A DNA stretch of 64,000 nt from an uncultured Ignavibacteria bacterium (lineage in GTDB: Bacteria > Bacteroidota > Ignavibacteria > Kapaibacteriales > Kapaibacteriaceae), in assembly GCA_937870915.1 (NCBI GenBank), contig CALMZQ010000003.1:62001-126000 (forward strand), read 5' to 3'. Shown here one piece after another: positions 29,048 to 37,462 of this stretch. A program made the position numbers and the translations under genes. Numbering within the stretch: position 1 is the first letter of the stretch; each line of letters opens with the position of its first letter. Below the pieces are notes generated by a model, which was not told the DNA's origin, did not search any database, and was given only the letters and a program-made list of their open reading frames with translations.

Positions 29048-29521
29048 ATTAATGATCTCTACTTGGGCTCCGTCGATAGTGCTGACAAATGATCCTGAGA
29101 AGGTACCCTTAATACGCCCGCCAATTGCTTCATAGTCTGTGATAGTTACGTAACCGCCGGTTGTAGTATAGGGGACCGAAGAAACGATCAACCTCAACGT
29201 GCAGCCATCATCTCCAGTGGTCCAAGTCCCCAACGGCGTCAGGGGCTCTCCGGGCACCATTAACACTAACATGTTCGCTACTGCCCCTGTTGTGAGTGCC
29301 ACATCAGACCCAACAATATATGTGTCATTCTTTGGAGTACTATAGCTTCCAAAGGAATAAAATGAGTAGTCCGACGTACCTGTCAAACTTCCACTTTTGG
29401 TGAAAGTAAAAGTCTCAACAGATGAGGGGTTTGGACTGTCTGGACTTTGACTCGAGCAAGACGAGATAACAAAGTTGGCAGTGATAGCAAGCACCGAAAC
29501 TAGTCGCGTTATGAGATGCAT
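29000..29521 (-). CDS. Putative lipoprotein, copy 1 (diverged paralogue of the one at 30848)
   Basis: The 173-aa protein begins MHLITRLVSVLAITANFVISSC, an export signal ending in a lipobox-like ISSC, then a Ser/Pro linker and a beta-rich body (ETFTFTKSGSLTGTSDYS, GGRIKGTFSGSFVS) ending INGVFDVKRDADDLYND. The paralogue 1.8 kb away shares this order and an identical last 16 residues (NGVFDVKRDADDLYND), but the bodies differ strongly. The outer-membrane or periplasmic location is from the lipobox; the function is unknown. The identical tail lies in the duplicated block shared with clpC's end. Confidence 0.7.
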   Translation of the reverse strand: MHLITRLVSVLAITANFVISSCSSQSPDSPNPSSVETFTFTKSGSLTGTSDYSFYSFGSYSTPKNDTYIVGSDVALTTGAVANMLVLMVPGEPLTPLGTWTTGDDGCTLRLIVSSVPYTTTGGYVTITDYEAIGGRIKGTFSGSFVSTIDGAQVEIINGVFDVKRDADDLYND

Positions 29522-29571
29522 TTAAAAGCTCTTTCATTGATGGTCTATGTCCGAATTTCGGTTGAAATTCT

Positions 29572-29976
29572 CTACGACTTCAGGCTTGATGTTTGCCCAA
29601 GTGACCGTTTACCAATTTCCTTTTGAACGTCCTCTTGCAACATAGGCAATCGCAGGAAATTGTAAACCCTCTTCCAATCTGGCTCCATTCCTAATAGTGC
29701 AAATGCAGCCCATCGTTGCCGTTGATCGGTAGTTCGCCACATGGTAATATGTCGCTCATAGCGGGCGATCCCAGAGTTGATGCTCTCAACGGCATTCGTG
29801 GTATCGAAGCTTGTATCAAGAATGTGGTGAAGACGTAGGCGAGCCAGAGACAGTACGTCCTCGATCCGTTCGTTGAATGAGCGAACCGAGGGTACACTCT
29901 CCTTCTGATGATCGCAATGAATCTTCTTGGTTTGGATAATAGCTTCGTAATAGTCTTCACAGCAGAAGTGGTTCTT
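29572..29976 (-). pseudogene. IS256/Mutator-type transposase, C-terminal remnant
   Basis: An open frame of 134 residues without a proper start reads FNERIEDVLSLARLRLHHIL, then TTNAVESINSGIARYERHI, RWAAFALLG and DWKRVYNFLRLPM, matching the C-terminal catalytic region of IS256/Mutator transposases (TTNxxESxNS ... RWAA). An upstream TAG (29977-29979) and the missing N-terminal two thirds show it is a relic. It lies between the first lipoprotein gene and the clpC fragment, so it is probably connected with the duplication. Confidence 0.75.
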
Positions 29977-30029
29977 CTAGATCTTCTGCCAATCCTGTTG
30001 TTCACTCTCGCTCAGGCAACTCCAGACTT

Positions 30030-30755
30030 GTGGGTGCTCCTCCGGGTTACGTTGGGTACGAAGAAGGCGGACAACTCACGGAAAAGGTGCGGCGCAAACC
30101 GTATTCGATCATCTTGTTGGATGAGATCGAAAAGGCACATCCGGATGTTTTCAACATTCTCCTACAAGTTTTCGATGACGGTCAGTTGACTGATGGACTC
30201 GGAAGACGTGTCGACTTCAAGAACACCATCATCATCATGACGTCTAACGTTGGCATGCGTGATGTGAAAGCCGGCGGTAAGATCGGCTTTACAACCGATG
30301 CAGTAGACGATGACTATGAGAATATGAAGTCCACCGTTGAAGAAACGATGAAACGTCTCTTCAATCCGGAATTCATAAACCGTATCGATGAGTATGTGAT
30401 CTTCCGCTCCCTCAAAAAGGAGCATATGTACAAGATCATCGATCTGCAGCTCAAGCGTGTGCTCAAAAGACTCGAGTCGCGCGATATCACAATCGATCTG
30501 GCAAAGTCCGCCAAAGACTACCTTGCCGATAAAGGCTTTGATGAAAAGTATGGGGCACGCCCCCTTCGCCGTACCATTCAACGGTTTGTTGAAGATCCGG
30601 TAGCCGAAGAACTTCTGAGAGGTCACTTCACGGACGGTGCCCAAATCAAGGGCAAGCTCGACAAAAAAACGGGGCTTCTTGTTTTCTCTGCTGCCAAGGC
30701 TAAGGGTGGAGACACACAGGAGGAACCAGAAGAGGCCGAAGCTCACGAGGAGTGA
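30030..30755 (+). pseudogene. clpC 3' fragment (truncated AAA domain 2)
   Basis: The frame encodes the last 241 residues of ClpC, starting at [11 protein letters not shown], about 40 residues after Walker A of the second AAA domain. The ATP-binding loop is missing while Walker B ([11 protein letters not shown]) and the C-terminal D2 small domain remain. It has no Shine-Dalgarno and starts with GTG by chance, so it is probably not translated. The reading frame is intact because the duplication is recent or was homogenised. Confidence 0.85.
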
Positions 30756-30778
30756 ACGTCCTAGATTTGTAGAAACAC

Positions 30779-30813
30779 AAAAGCCTCTCCCGATCACTCG
30801 GGAGAGGCTTTCT
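30779..30813 (+). terminator. Copy 2 of the clpC terminator hairpin
   Basis: Same stem-loop as at 28931-28965, with one T-to-C change in the tail (TTTCTC), which weakens the plus-strand T-run but not the minus-strand one used by the second lipoprotein gene. Confidence 0.8.
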
Positions 30814-30847
30814 CATTTACGGATCTGGAAAGAAAGGTGGAGAGAGG

Positions 30848-31360
30848 TCAATCGTTGTAGAGGTCATCGGCATCACGCTTTACGTCAAAGACGCCGTTTG
30901 TGATGGTTACTCCGGCCCCACCCGTTGCACTGATCATGGAACCGGAGAATGTACCCTTGATCTGCGAACCCACGGCTCCGAAGGAGGAGACAACCACCGT
31001 GCCTGATGTGGCGATGTAAGGAACGGAGTTCACAAACATGGTCAGAGTGCACTCGCTCTCACCAAGCGTATACGTGCCTGTTGTTTTCCCTGGTACGGTG
31101 ATGATGACCATGTTAGCTGTGGGGCCGGCAGTGATGGCTACATCGGACCCCAAAAGGTACGTAGCATCGTTCTCAGTGCTGAAGCTGGCGAGTGTGTAGG
31201 ACGAATAATTCGAATTGCCGGTAAGACCACCACTTTTCGTAAAAGTAAAGGTCTCGCCAGACGTAGTGTTTGGATTACTTGGACTATCACTGGAGCATGA
31301 CATCGCAAAAGCCGACGCCGCTATCAGGAGGATCGATAGCATTCGAGATGTAGTAGTCAT
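30848..31360 (-). CDS. Putative lipoprotein, copy 2
   Basis: The 170-aa protein starts at 31360 (AAGGAAAAG 4 nt upstream) as MTTTSRMLSILLIAASAFAMSC, with a lipobox-like AMSC. The body FTFTKSGGLTGNSNYSSYTLASFST ... GSQIKGTFSGSM mirrors copy 1 in order, and the last residues NGVFDVKRDADDLYND are identical to it. It faces the divergent uracil-DNA glycosylase gene. The function is unknown. Confidence 0.7.
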   Translation of the reverse strand: MTTTSRMLSILLIAASAFAMSCSSDSPSNPNTTSGETFTFTKSGGLTGNSNYSSYTLASFSTENDATYLLGSDVAITAGPTANMVIITVPGKTTGTYTLGESECTLTMFVNSVPYIATSGTVVVSSFGAVGSQIKGTFSGSMISATGGAGVTITNGVFDVKRDADDLYND

Positions 31361-31417
31361 GATACTTTTCCTTCGACATGAATAATGGAATCGTGTCAAC
31401 CAATCGCCTTGAACCGG

Positions 31418-31425
31418 TATCTTCG
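31418..31425 (+). promoter_or_regulatory. TATCTTCG -7-like box
   Basis: One mismatch from TAnnTTTG, ending 4 nt before GTG 31430, and in the same context as other leaderless-looking starts. It decides the GTG start of the glycosylase over the ATG at 31385. Confidence 0.45.
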
Positions 31426-31429
31426 CACC

Positions 31430-32161
31430 GTGCTGTCACAACAAGAAATACTCGTTCGGTATCTCCAGCAACAGATACAGATGTACGGCCAAGAAATGTA
31501 CGTTGTTCCTGCGGAATTAATCGTCAAAGCAGACGTACGTCAAGAAATACCGCAATCCGTGGAGGCCGATGTAATGCCCATTCTTTCCAAAGCGTCAACA
31601 TGGCAATCAACAACATCGCTTGAGGCTCTCCAGCAGGAGATCCACACGTGTATGGAGTGTCCTCTAGGGTTTACACGTAATTCGTTTGTATTCGGTAGCG
31701 GAAATCCTCATGCGGATATCATGGTGATCGGTGAAGCGCCCGGTGCTGATGAGGATGAACAGGGCCTACCATTTGTTGGAAGAGCCGGACAGCTACTCAC
31801 CAAGATCCTTGAAGCGATCGAGCTTCGTCGCGACGAAGTATACATTTGCAACATCCTCAAGTGCCGTCCACCAAATAATCGCAAGCCCCTTGCTATGGAA
31901 ACGGATCAGTGTGAGCCTTATCTATGGAAACAGATAGAGCTTGTAAAACCCAAACTGATCCTAGCGCTTGGTCTCACAGCAGCAAACACCTTGTTGAAGA
32001 ACAAAGAATCAATGACAAATCTGCGTGGGAAGATTCACGACTATCAAGGCATTCGTACCCTTGTAACCTATCATCCTGCAGCACTGCTCCGAAATCCTGA
32101 ATGGAAGAAGCTTGCATGGGAAGATGTTAAGTTTCTTCGAACACTATACGACGCATCATGA
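31430..32161 (+). CDS. Type-4 uracil-DNA glycosylase (4Fe-4S)
   Basis: The 243-aa form starts at GTG 31430, chosen because a TATCTTCG box lies 4 nt upstream; the in-frame ATG at 31385 has no ribosome-binding site. The iron-sulfur cysteines are in CMECPLG, KCRPP and CEPYLW. The uracil-pocket motif is [15 protein letters not shown], and the second motif is [11 protein letters not shown]. It removes uracil from DNA in base excision repair. It overlaps ddl by 4 nt (ATGA). The N-terminal helix [14 protein letters not shown] and a linker precede the catalytic core. Confidence 0.9.
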   Translation: MLSQQEILVRYLQQQIQMYGQEMYVVPAELIVKADVRQEIPQSVEADVMPILSKASTWQSTTSLEALQQEIHTCMECPLGFTRNSFVFGSGNPHADIMVIGEAPGADEDEQGLPFVGRAGQLLTKILEAIELRRDEVYICNILKCRPPNNRKPLAMETDQCEPYLWKQIELVKPKLILALGLTAANTLLKNKESMTNLRGKIHDYQGIRTLVTYHPAALLRNPEWKKLAWEDVKFLRTLYDAS

Positions 32162-33171
32162 ACATAGCTGTACTCCTTGGTGGGCTTAGTCCCGAACGCA
32201 ATATCTCCTACCTCAGCGGGCGGGCAGCCGTCACTGCCTTGCGAGAACGAGGCCACTCTGTTGTAGCCATCGATCCGGCACGTGGCGCGAACGGTGCTGT
32301 ATCTGACGAAGAACTCAAGGCCGCTACAGCAAACGAAGTAACAGCCGAAGAACTGGCTTCCTTCAGTCCATTGCGCTTGATGGAGTGTATCACCTCTGCG
32401 CAGTTCGACAACATCGATCTCGTCTTTATCCTTCTACATGGCCAATACGGCGAAGACGGGTACGTACAGTCACTCCTGGACCTGCGAGGAATCCCCTATA
32501 CCGGCAGTACAATGCTGGCCAGCGCTGCAGCAATGGATAAGGGGCTTTCAAAAATGCTCTTTCAAGTGGCTGGAATTCCAACGCCCTATTGGGTAAGTGT
32601 TACGCCTGAACAAGCAGACGATGCTGACCTGCTCAATGAAGTGATCAAAGAGATCAACGGTCCAATGGTGATCAAGCCAAACGACCAAGGCTCTACCGTT
32701 GGAATGACCATACTGCAAAGGGTGTCTGAAGAGGATCTAGCCACCGCTGTTCGCCTTGCAGGCCAATTCACAACGTCAATCCTCATTGAGCGCTACATCC
32801 CCGGACGCGAGCTCACCGTGGCGGTGCTTGGAAACGAAGCATTACCCATCATTGAGATCGAACCCAAGGAAGGGTATTACGACTACGCAAACAAGTACAC
32901 CAAGGGCAAAACTGAGTACCACTGCCCGGCAGATCTTTCTGAAGAAGTCAGAGACCATGTCCAGAACCTCGCCGTTGCAGCCCACCATATCCTTGGTTGC
33001 CGTGCCTACAGCCGCATTGACTTCCGACTGACCGAGGACAACATCCCGTATTGCCTCGAAGTGAACACCATTCCCGGCTTCACCGAGACCAGCCTGGTCC
33101 CTATGGCCGCCCGTGCCGCAGGAATCGAGTTCGCAGAGCTGTGCGAGGAGATAATACGACTTTCGGAATAG
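32158..33171 (+). CDS. ddl: D-alanine--D-alanine ligase
   Basis: The 337-aa protein has the ATP-grasp landmarks of Ddl: LHGQYGEDGYVQSLLDLRGI, GIPYTGSTMLASAAAMDK, VIKPNDQGSTVGMT and the C-terminal EVNTIPGFTETSLVP. It makes the D-Ala-D-Ala dipeptide for peptidoglycan. Its TAG stop (33169-33171) is part of the first unit of a 7-bp repeat array, so the array may have supplied the stop codon. It starts within the glycosylase stop (ATGA). Confidence 0.97.
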   Translation: MNIAVLLGGLSPERNISYLSGRAAVTALRERGHSVVAIDPARGANGAVSDEELKAATANEVTAEELASFSPLRLMECITSAQFDNIDLVFILLHGQYGEDGYVQSLLDLRGIPYTGSTMLASAAAMDKGLSKMLFQVAGIPTPYWVSVTPEQADDADLLNEVIKEINGPMVIKPNDQGSTVGMTILQRVSEEDLATAVRLAGQFTTSILIERYIPGRELTVAVLGNEALPIIEIEPKEGYYDYANKYTKGKTEYHCPADLSEEVRDHVQNLAVAAHHILGCRAYSRIDFRLTEDNIPYCLEVNTIPGFTETSLVPMAARAAGIEFAELCEEIIRLSE

Positions 33172-33322
33172 CGAATAGTGAATAGCGAATAGTGAATAGC
33201 GAACAGTGAATAGCGAATAGTGAATAGTGAACATTCTACTCGTTAGAGGGCAATAACTCTAGGTTTACTCTTTACGATTCACTATTCACGGTTCGCTATT
33301 CGCTGTTCGCTATTCGCTGTTC
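33166..33322. repeat. Inverted pair of 7-bp repeat arrays (GAATAGY / GCTATTC)
   Basis: The left array, 33166-33228, is nine 7-bp units, mostly GAATAGC and GAATAGT alternating. After ~50 bp the right array, about 33281-33322, has six units of the reverse complement (ACTATTC, GCTATTC, GCTGTTC). The arrays can fold into a long stem. They sit between ddl and the PfkB gene and may terminate transcription. The period 7 is exact by reading. Confidence 0.9.
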
Positions 33323-33331
33323 AGGAATAGC

Positions 33332-33339
33332 TATTTTCG
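33332..33339 (+). promoter_or_regulatory. TATTTTCG -7-like box
   Basis: Directly after the right repeat array and ending 4 nt before GTG 33344. The same octamer with the same preceding GC occurs at 51045. Confidence 0.4.
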
Positions 33340-33343
33340 CACT

Positions 33344-34348
33344 GTGAAAAACATCCTTCTTACAGGGGTAGGTAATGCCCTTGTTGACCTCGAATACCGC
33401 GTTACTGAGGCCGAGCTTGAAGAGTTCGGTGTTACCAAGGGCGCGATGACCTTAACTGACACTTCTCGGCAGCATGAGATGATCTCTGCGCTCGGAGACA
33501 GAGAGGCACATCATTGTAGTGGTGGATCTGCTGCCAATACGATCATTGCCTTTGCTCAATTCGGAGGAAGTGGAGCCTACAGTTCCCTTCTTGGAGCAGA
33601 TCGGTTCGGAGATTTCTATGCTTCGGAATTCAAGGATTTGGGCATTGTTCTGGCTGCCGAACAGGTGAAGGGGGCAAGCACGGGATCGTGCCTTGTGCTC
33701 ATAACGCCGGACAGTGAGCGAACCATGAATACAACGCTAGCGATTAACACCGAATTCTCGCGTGACAACATCAGCGAGGAGTTGATCAAGGCTAGTGAGT
33801 GGATCTATGTAGAAGGCTACAAGCTCACCGATGATAATGGTGCTGAAGCAGTTGACCTAGCGTTGTTCTATGCGCGAAAGCATGGTACCAACGTTGCTGT
33901 GAGCTGCTCAGATGGGTTTATCATCGATGTTTTTGGAGACCGCCTACGGCACGTTTTGAAGGGGGCGGACCTTGTCTTCTGCAATGAACATGAAGGCACC
34001 TCACTTGCAGGGGCAGAGACCATGGACGATGCCTATAAGCAGCTCGTGGATCGCTACCCCAATGTTGTCCTCACGGCTGGCCCCCATGGGTCGCGCGTAC
34101 GGTGGAATGGGCTCGACGTAGAGATCCCCGCCTATAAGGTAACTCCTGTTGACACAACAGGTGCCGGTGATATGTATGCTGGCGCCTTCCTTTATGGTGT
34201 GCTTCATCGCCATCATCCGGAACATGCTGGTAGGTTGGCGTCGTATGCATCTGCGCAGGTTGTTGCACAATTCGGTGCACGGCTGAAGGCAGATCATATC
34301 GAAGTGAGGGACATTGTCCTCTCTTCAGCCGATACCATTTATCCGTGA
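33344..34348 (+). CDS. PfkB-family carbohydrate/adenosine kinase
   Basis: The 334-aa protein starts with GTG 33344. The PfkB signatures are CSGGSAANTIIAFAQFGG near residue 58 and DTTGAGDMYAGAFLYG near residue 270, the latter with the catalytic aspartate in the GAGD motif. ILLTGVGNALVDLEYRV at the N-terminus resembles the adenosine/ribokinase branch; the substrate is unassigned. It overlaps the next gene by 4 nt (GTGA). Confidence 0.85.
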   Translation: MKNILLTGVGNALVDLEYRVTEAELEEFGVTKGAMTLTDTSRQHEMISALGDREAHHCSGGSAANTIIAFAQFGGSGAYSSLLGADRFGDFYASEFKDLGIVLAAEQVKGASTGSCLVLITPDSERTMNTTLAINTEFSRDNISEELIKASEWIYVEGYKLTDDNGAEAVDLALFYARKHGTNVAVSCSDGFIIDVFGDRLRHVLKGADLVFCNEHEGTSLAGAETMDDAYKQLVDRYPNVVLTAGPHGSRVRWNGLDVEIPAYKVTPVDTTGAGDMYAGAFLYGVLHRHHPEHAGRLASYASAQVVAQFGARLKADHIEVRDIVLSSADTIYP

Positions 34349-35703
34349 CACCATTGAAAACCATTCTTACCTCTGTCCTTTGCGTGTTTGCCCTTGTTGT
34401 GGCAAGCCCCCTCTCGACCTCTGCTCAATCGGGCATGGACTTTGACGAATTCGCGCGCAAGATCGATCCATATTTTGCAGAAGATCTCATTGCTGATGTG
34501 CGTGCATCCATGCCACAGGGTTCGCAGTACCGCATCTGGGGATGGGACGTTGGTGACTTTAGCGGAGACGGGTTCTACGATCTTGCCATGTCTGTGAACA
34601 TTCTCGGTACACGAAAACGAGAATGTGTGGTCTATCTTTTTGTCGATAACGAAGGGTTCTTGGTGAATATTTCCAAGATGCCCCTTCTGTACGTTGATCT
34701 CCCCTTGGAGATTGGAGTCGTAATCAAGGACATAACAGCCTACGTAACCCAGAAGCGGCGAGCAGAGGACTGGACCATTCGCGGATACCGCTTTGCCGAA
34801 GGCAGTGTGATCCTTGTGGATGAGTTTGTGAGCAACCGAATAGAGAGTTTCGGTCACGAGACCTTTCGTTCCTACAAAACCTTAGAAACACGAGAACGAT
34901 TTTTAACCGCAGAAGGCGACCTTGCCTTTTCTGCCGAGTACCTCACTATTCCGTGCTACGGTAGAGGCCGCCAGGTCTTTGCCGGATTTGTACCGGAGGT
35001 AGGGATCGGAGCCGTAAAAAATGTAGTGAATGGGGCATTTTGGTGGCAAGGAGAAGAGGATGCCTCCTTCCGGGCCCGTGTGGTTTATGATGATGACTAT
35101 CTCTATTTCCGCATCGCCGTTCGAGATTCCACGATCATAACGGGATGGTGTGATACCTGTGCTGCAGATAAACTTGACATTTGGCTCGATGTGACCCCGG
35201 CTCAAGAAGTAGGGGGCAATCGGTACATTTCCAAGGTGGACCGTAACAAACTTGTTGTGCGGTCAAGCAGTGATTCCGGCCTGTTTGCCTTCTCTGTTCG
35301 TATCGGTGATTTTGCTGATCGGCGGCCGAGTATCAAGGTGAAAACCACAGATGAGCTAGACCCAGCCCAGGATGAGGCTGTTCAACTCGTCCGCGTTGTA
35401 ACTGCGCCCCGTGTAGACGGTTACGTCGTTAAGGTGCGCGTTCCCTTTGTCCTTCTCGGATACGAAAAAGCGCCAATCGAAGAGCGTGTTCTCACTGAAC
35501 TTGGGTGCACCATAGCCTTGTACGACGTTGACAATGAATTTCGGATCGACGAGACAACGGTAGTGGCCACAAGCCCAATTCAACCCCTCAATCCATCCAC
35601 GTACGGAGCCATCAGATTCGTGCCGGAGGGGAAGTGGTATGGTGAAACAGCCAACATCTACACCGATGCTGTGCTAAATGCACTACGAGAATTGGGTTTT
35701 TAG
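34345..35703 (+). CDS. Secreted protein with CBM9-like domain (hypothetical)
   Basis: The 452-aa protein starts with GTG 34345 inside the kinase stop and has a signal peptide ending near STSAQ. Residues ~225-400 (VVNGAFWWQGEEDASFRARV, then YDDDYLYFRIAV, DKLDIWLDV, VKVRVPFVLLGYEK) have the layout of a family 9-like carbohydrate-binding or DOMON-type beta-sandwich: binding-face YLYFRI and later DIWLD. The first half (YRIWGWDVGDFSGDGFYDLAM) contains an FG-GAP-like DxxGDG segment. It is probably periplasmic or exported. No catalytic motif is seen. Confidence 0.65.
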   Translation: MTPLKTILTSVLCVFALVVASPLSTSAQSGMDFDEFARKIDPYFAEDLIADVRASMPQGSQYRIWGWDVGDFSGDGFYDLAMSVNILGTRKRECVVYLFVDNEGFLVNISKMPLLYVDLPLEIGVVIKDITAYVTQKRRAEDWTIRGYRFAEGSVILVDEFVSNRIESFGHETFRSYKTLETRERFLTAEGDLAFSAEYLTIPCYGRGRQVFAGFVPEVGIGAVKNVVNGAFWWQGEEDASFRARVVYDDDYLYFRIAVRDSTIITGWCDTCAADKLDIWLDVTPAQEVGGNRYISKVDRNKLVVRSSSDSGLFAFSVRIGDFADRRPSIKVKTTDELDPAQDEAVQLVRVVTAPRVDGYVVKVRVPFVLLGYEKAPIEERVLTELGCTIALYDVDNEFRIDETTVVATSPIQPLNPSTYGAIRFVPEGKWYGETANIYTDAVLNALRELGF

Positions 35704-35716
35704 CCCCATACCGACC

Positions 35717-35724
35717 TATTTTTG
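35717..35724 (+). promoter_or_regulatory. TATTTTTG -7 box of the ATP synthase cluster
   Basis: Exact TAnnTTTG match with a TTG about 22 nt upstream (35692), 25 nt before the atpZ start; the spacing is close to the -33/-7 arrangement of Bacteroidota promoters. Confidence 0.55.
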
Positions 35725-35749
35725 CGCGCCATTTCAACTCGGCTGAATA

Positions 35750-36001
35750 ATGCAGTCTACAGATTCTGCCATGCGACAGGCTGCACCGTACCTTCTTCTG
35801 GGAACTCAGATGGCGGCAACGGTAATCGTGCTTGGCGGAATTGGGTGGTGGATTGACTCCATCGCCTCAACAGATCCATTGATCCTTGTGATCGGGCTGT
35901 CTGTGGGAAGTGGTGTTGGCCTTGTTCAGTTCTTACGCTCGGTTCATCGGCTTGGCGAAGAAGACAAACAGCGAAAACGTGATCAACAAGAACAGGAGTA
36001 A
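35750..36001 (+). CDS. atpZ: AtpZ-like F0F1 assembly protein
   Basis: The 83-aa protein has two hydrophobic segments (YLLLGTQMAATVIVLGGIGW and PLILVIGLSVGSGVGLVQFL) with a short loop and a charged tail (EEDKQRKRDQQEQE). This is the architecture of AtpZ/AtpI-type small membrane proteins at the head of ATP synthase operons, thought to help assemble the c-ring. It is followed 6 nt later by a second AtpI-like gene. Confidence 0.7.
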   Translation: MQSTDSAMRQAAPYLLLGTQMAATVIVLGGIGWWIDSIASTDPLILVIGLSVGSGVGLVQFLRSVHRLGEEDKQRKRDQQEQE

Positions 36002-36007
36002 GTACGC

Positions 36008-36382
36008 GTGGATGTGAAGGGGCCTCTTGTTGGCGTGCTAACGGCACTAGGAATCTGTGTGGTGAACACAGCTCTTGGATACGTTGTATCGCGCGTTGCA
36101 TTCGGTAAGGACCTTAACGTCTTTCTCGCACTTGTCTTCGGTAGCCTTGGAATCAGATCGATCTTTGTAATGGCTGCGGCGTGGTACTTTCTCAGCATCG
36201 TTGAAATGCATCAAGTTGGATTCGCATTATCATTTGCGATAGCCTGCTTTGTTCTCTTGCTGGGGGAGATCCTTTTTTTTCATCGATCGTACGAGGTCGC
36301 CAAACGCCAAACCAGGCGCCCGGTGACAGACCTACTTAAAAAAAAAACCTCTGACCTGACGTTCGCAATAAGCACTCCATGA
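36008..36382 (+). CDS. AtpI-like membrane protein
   Basis: The 124-aa protein starts with GTG 36008, with AGGAG overlapping the atpZ end. Four hydrophobic stretches fit the ATP synthase I family. An A10 tract (36338-36347) encodes KKK close to the C-terminus and could slip. It overlaps atpB by ATGA. Confidence 0.6.
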   Translation: MDVKGPLVGVLTALGICVVNTALGYVVSRVAFGKDLNVFLALVFGSLGIRSIFVMAAAWYFLSIVEMHQVGFALSFAIACFVLLLGEILFFHRSYEVAKRQTRRPVTDLLKKKTSDLTFAISTP

Positions 36383-37413
36383 GTCAAGACACCACAAAAC
36401 CACTCCAAGACAGCACCAGCCACGGCGCACACGAGGCTACGGCAGCAGCCGCAGATCCTCATGCTAGCCCTCAGGGTGGTGAAGTCTTTACAACGCTTCT
36501 CGGCTCACTTGGTGACCACCACGAGCTGAATATCTTCTTTAATCACCTACCGGTGTTGCCGGTGATATTTGTTGACAACGGACTTCATGTCTATGCCAAC
36601 GAACATGCGATGGAAGAAGCAGGCGTGTACTCATTGCATACGGGTCACCCGGTTCGCGTATCTGATGGTAAAGCGCCAATGCTTGACCTCTCCATCACGA
36701 ACTTTGTTGCGTATGAGTGGATCGCCATGGCGATCGTAACGATTCTCTTGGCATTCGCACGAGGCCGCTACATCAAGCAGCCACTTGCTGCGCCAAAGGG
36801 CATTCAGAATGTGATCGAGTCTATTGTTCTCTACGTTCGGGATGAGATCGTTCGTCCAAATGTTGGAACAATCAAGCGTACACACCGGCTCATGCCGTTT
36901 GTGCTTGGAATCTTCTTCTTTGTGCTGACGCTGAATCTTGTTGGTCTGCTTCCTGGATGTCATGCCGCCACCGGGGCCCTCGGTGTTACGGCAGCCCTGG
37001 CTCTGTCCACCTTCGTTCTGGTGAATTATGTGGCCATCAAGGATGCTGGTATCAAATCTTGGTTGCATCACCTCCTTGGTGGCGCACCATGGTACATGTT
37101 CCCGATCATGGTACCCATTGAGATTATTTCGCTCTTCACAAAGCCTTTCGCTCTCATGATTCGTTTGTTTGCGAACATGACGGCAGGCCATATCGTGTTG
37201 ATGTCGCTCGTTGGTCTCATTTTCTTTTTCAAGTCGTGGGCGGTGACGCCGGTGAGTGTTTCATTCTCCGTCTTCATCTACCTCCTTGAGCTACTCGTTG
37301 CATTTCTTCAAGCATACATCTTTGCTATGCTGACGTCCGTGTTTGTAGGCCTTGCACTTGGTGATCACGTCAAAGACGACGGTCATCATCATGCAGATGC
37401 TCACGCTCATTGA
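36379..37413 (+). CDS. atpB: F0F1 ATP synthase subunit a
   Basis: The 344-aa protein carries the key arginine in PFALMIRLFANMTAGH, the family signature of subunit a, and the motif VGLLPG in an earlier helix. It is the proton channel part of F0. The N-terminal ~120 residues, rich in His and Ala before the first helix, are longer than in Escherichia coli and typical of FCB-group AtpB. The C-terminus is His-rich (DDGHHHADAHAH). Confidence 0.95.
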   Translation: MSQDTTKPLQDSTSHGAHEATAAAADPHASPQGGEVFTTLLGSLGDHHELNIFFNHLPVLPVIFVDNGLHVYANEHAMEEAGVYSLHTGHPVRVSDGKAPMLDLSITNFVAYEWIAMAIVTILLAFARGRYIKQPLAAPKGIQNVIESIVLYVRDEIVRPNVGTIKRTHRLMPFVLGIFFFVLTLNLVGLLPGCHAATGALGVTAALALSTFVLVNYVAIKDAGIKSWLHHLLGGAPWYMFPIMVPIEIISLFTKPFALMIRLFANMTAGHIVLMSLVGLIFFFKSWAVTPVSVSFSVFIYLLELLVAFLQAYIFAMLTSVFVGLALGDHVKDDGHHHADAHAH

Positions 37414-37462
37414 TGTCTTTCATTCGAAACCAATTCACATCACTATTCAAGGAGGTTTGACT

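Larger units (their letters stand above)
30020..30895. repeat. Segmental duplication, copy 2
   Basis: This is the partner of 28172-29047 (offset 1848). Its left end begins in the middle of a clpC codon, right after non-homologous DNA that follows the transposase remnant. Its right end lies inside the C-terminal codons of the second lipoprotein gene. Confidence 0.95.

Noticed and set aside
29691-30005. 104-residue ORF on the minus strand
   Set aside because: It is a shadow frame of the transposase remnant; the neighbouring frame carries the TTNAVESINS and RWAA motifs.
31385-31429. ATG 31385 as start of the uracil-DNA glycosylase
   Set aside because: No Shine-Dalgarno; the region contains the TATCTTCG box, so GTG 31430 is more likely. 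The choice remains inferential.
33166-33322. CRISPR-like array
   Set aside because: Units are only 7 bp, contiguous and inverted across the centre, with no spacers or cas genes.
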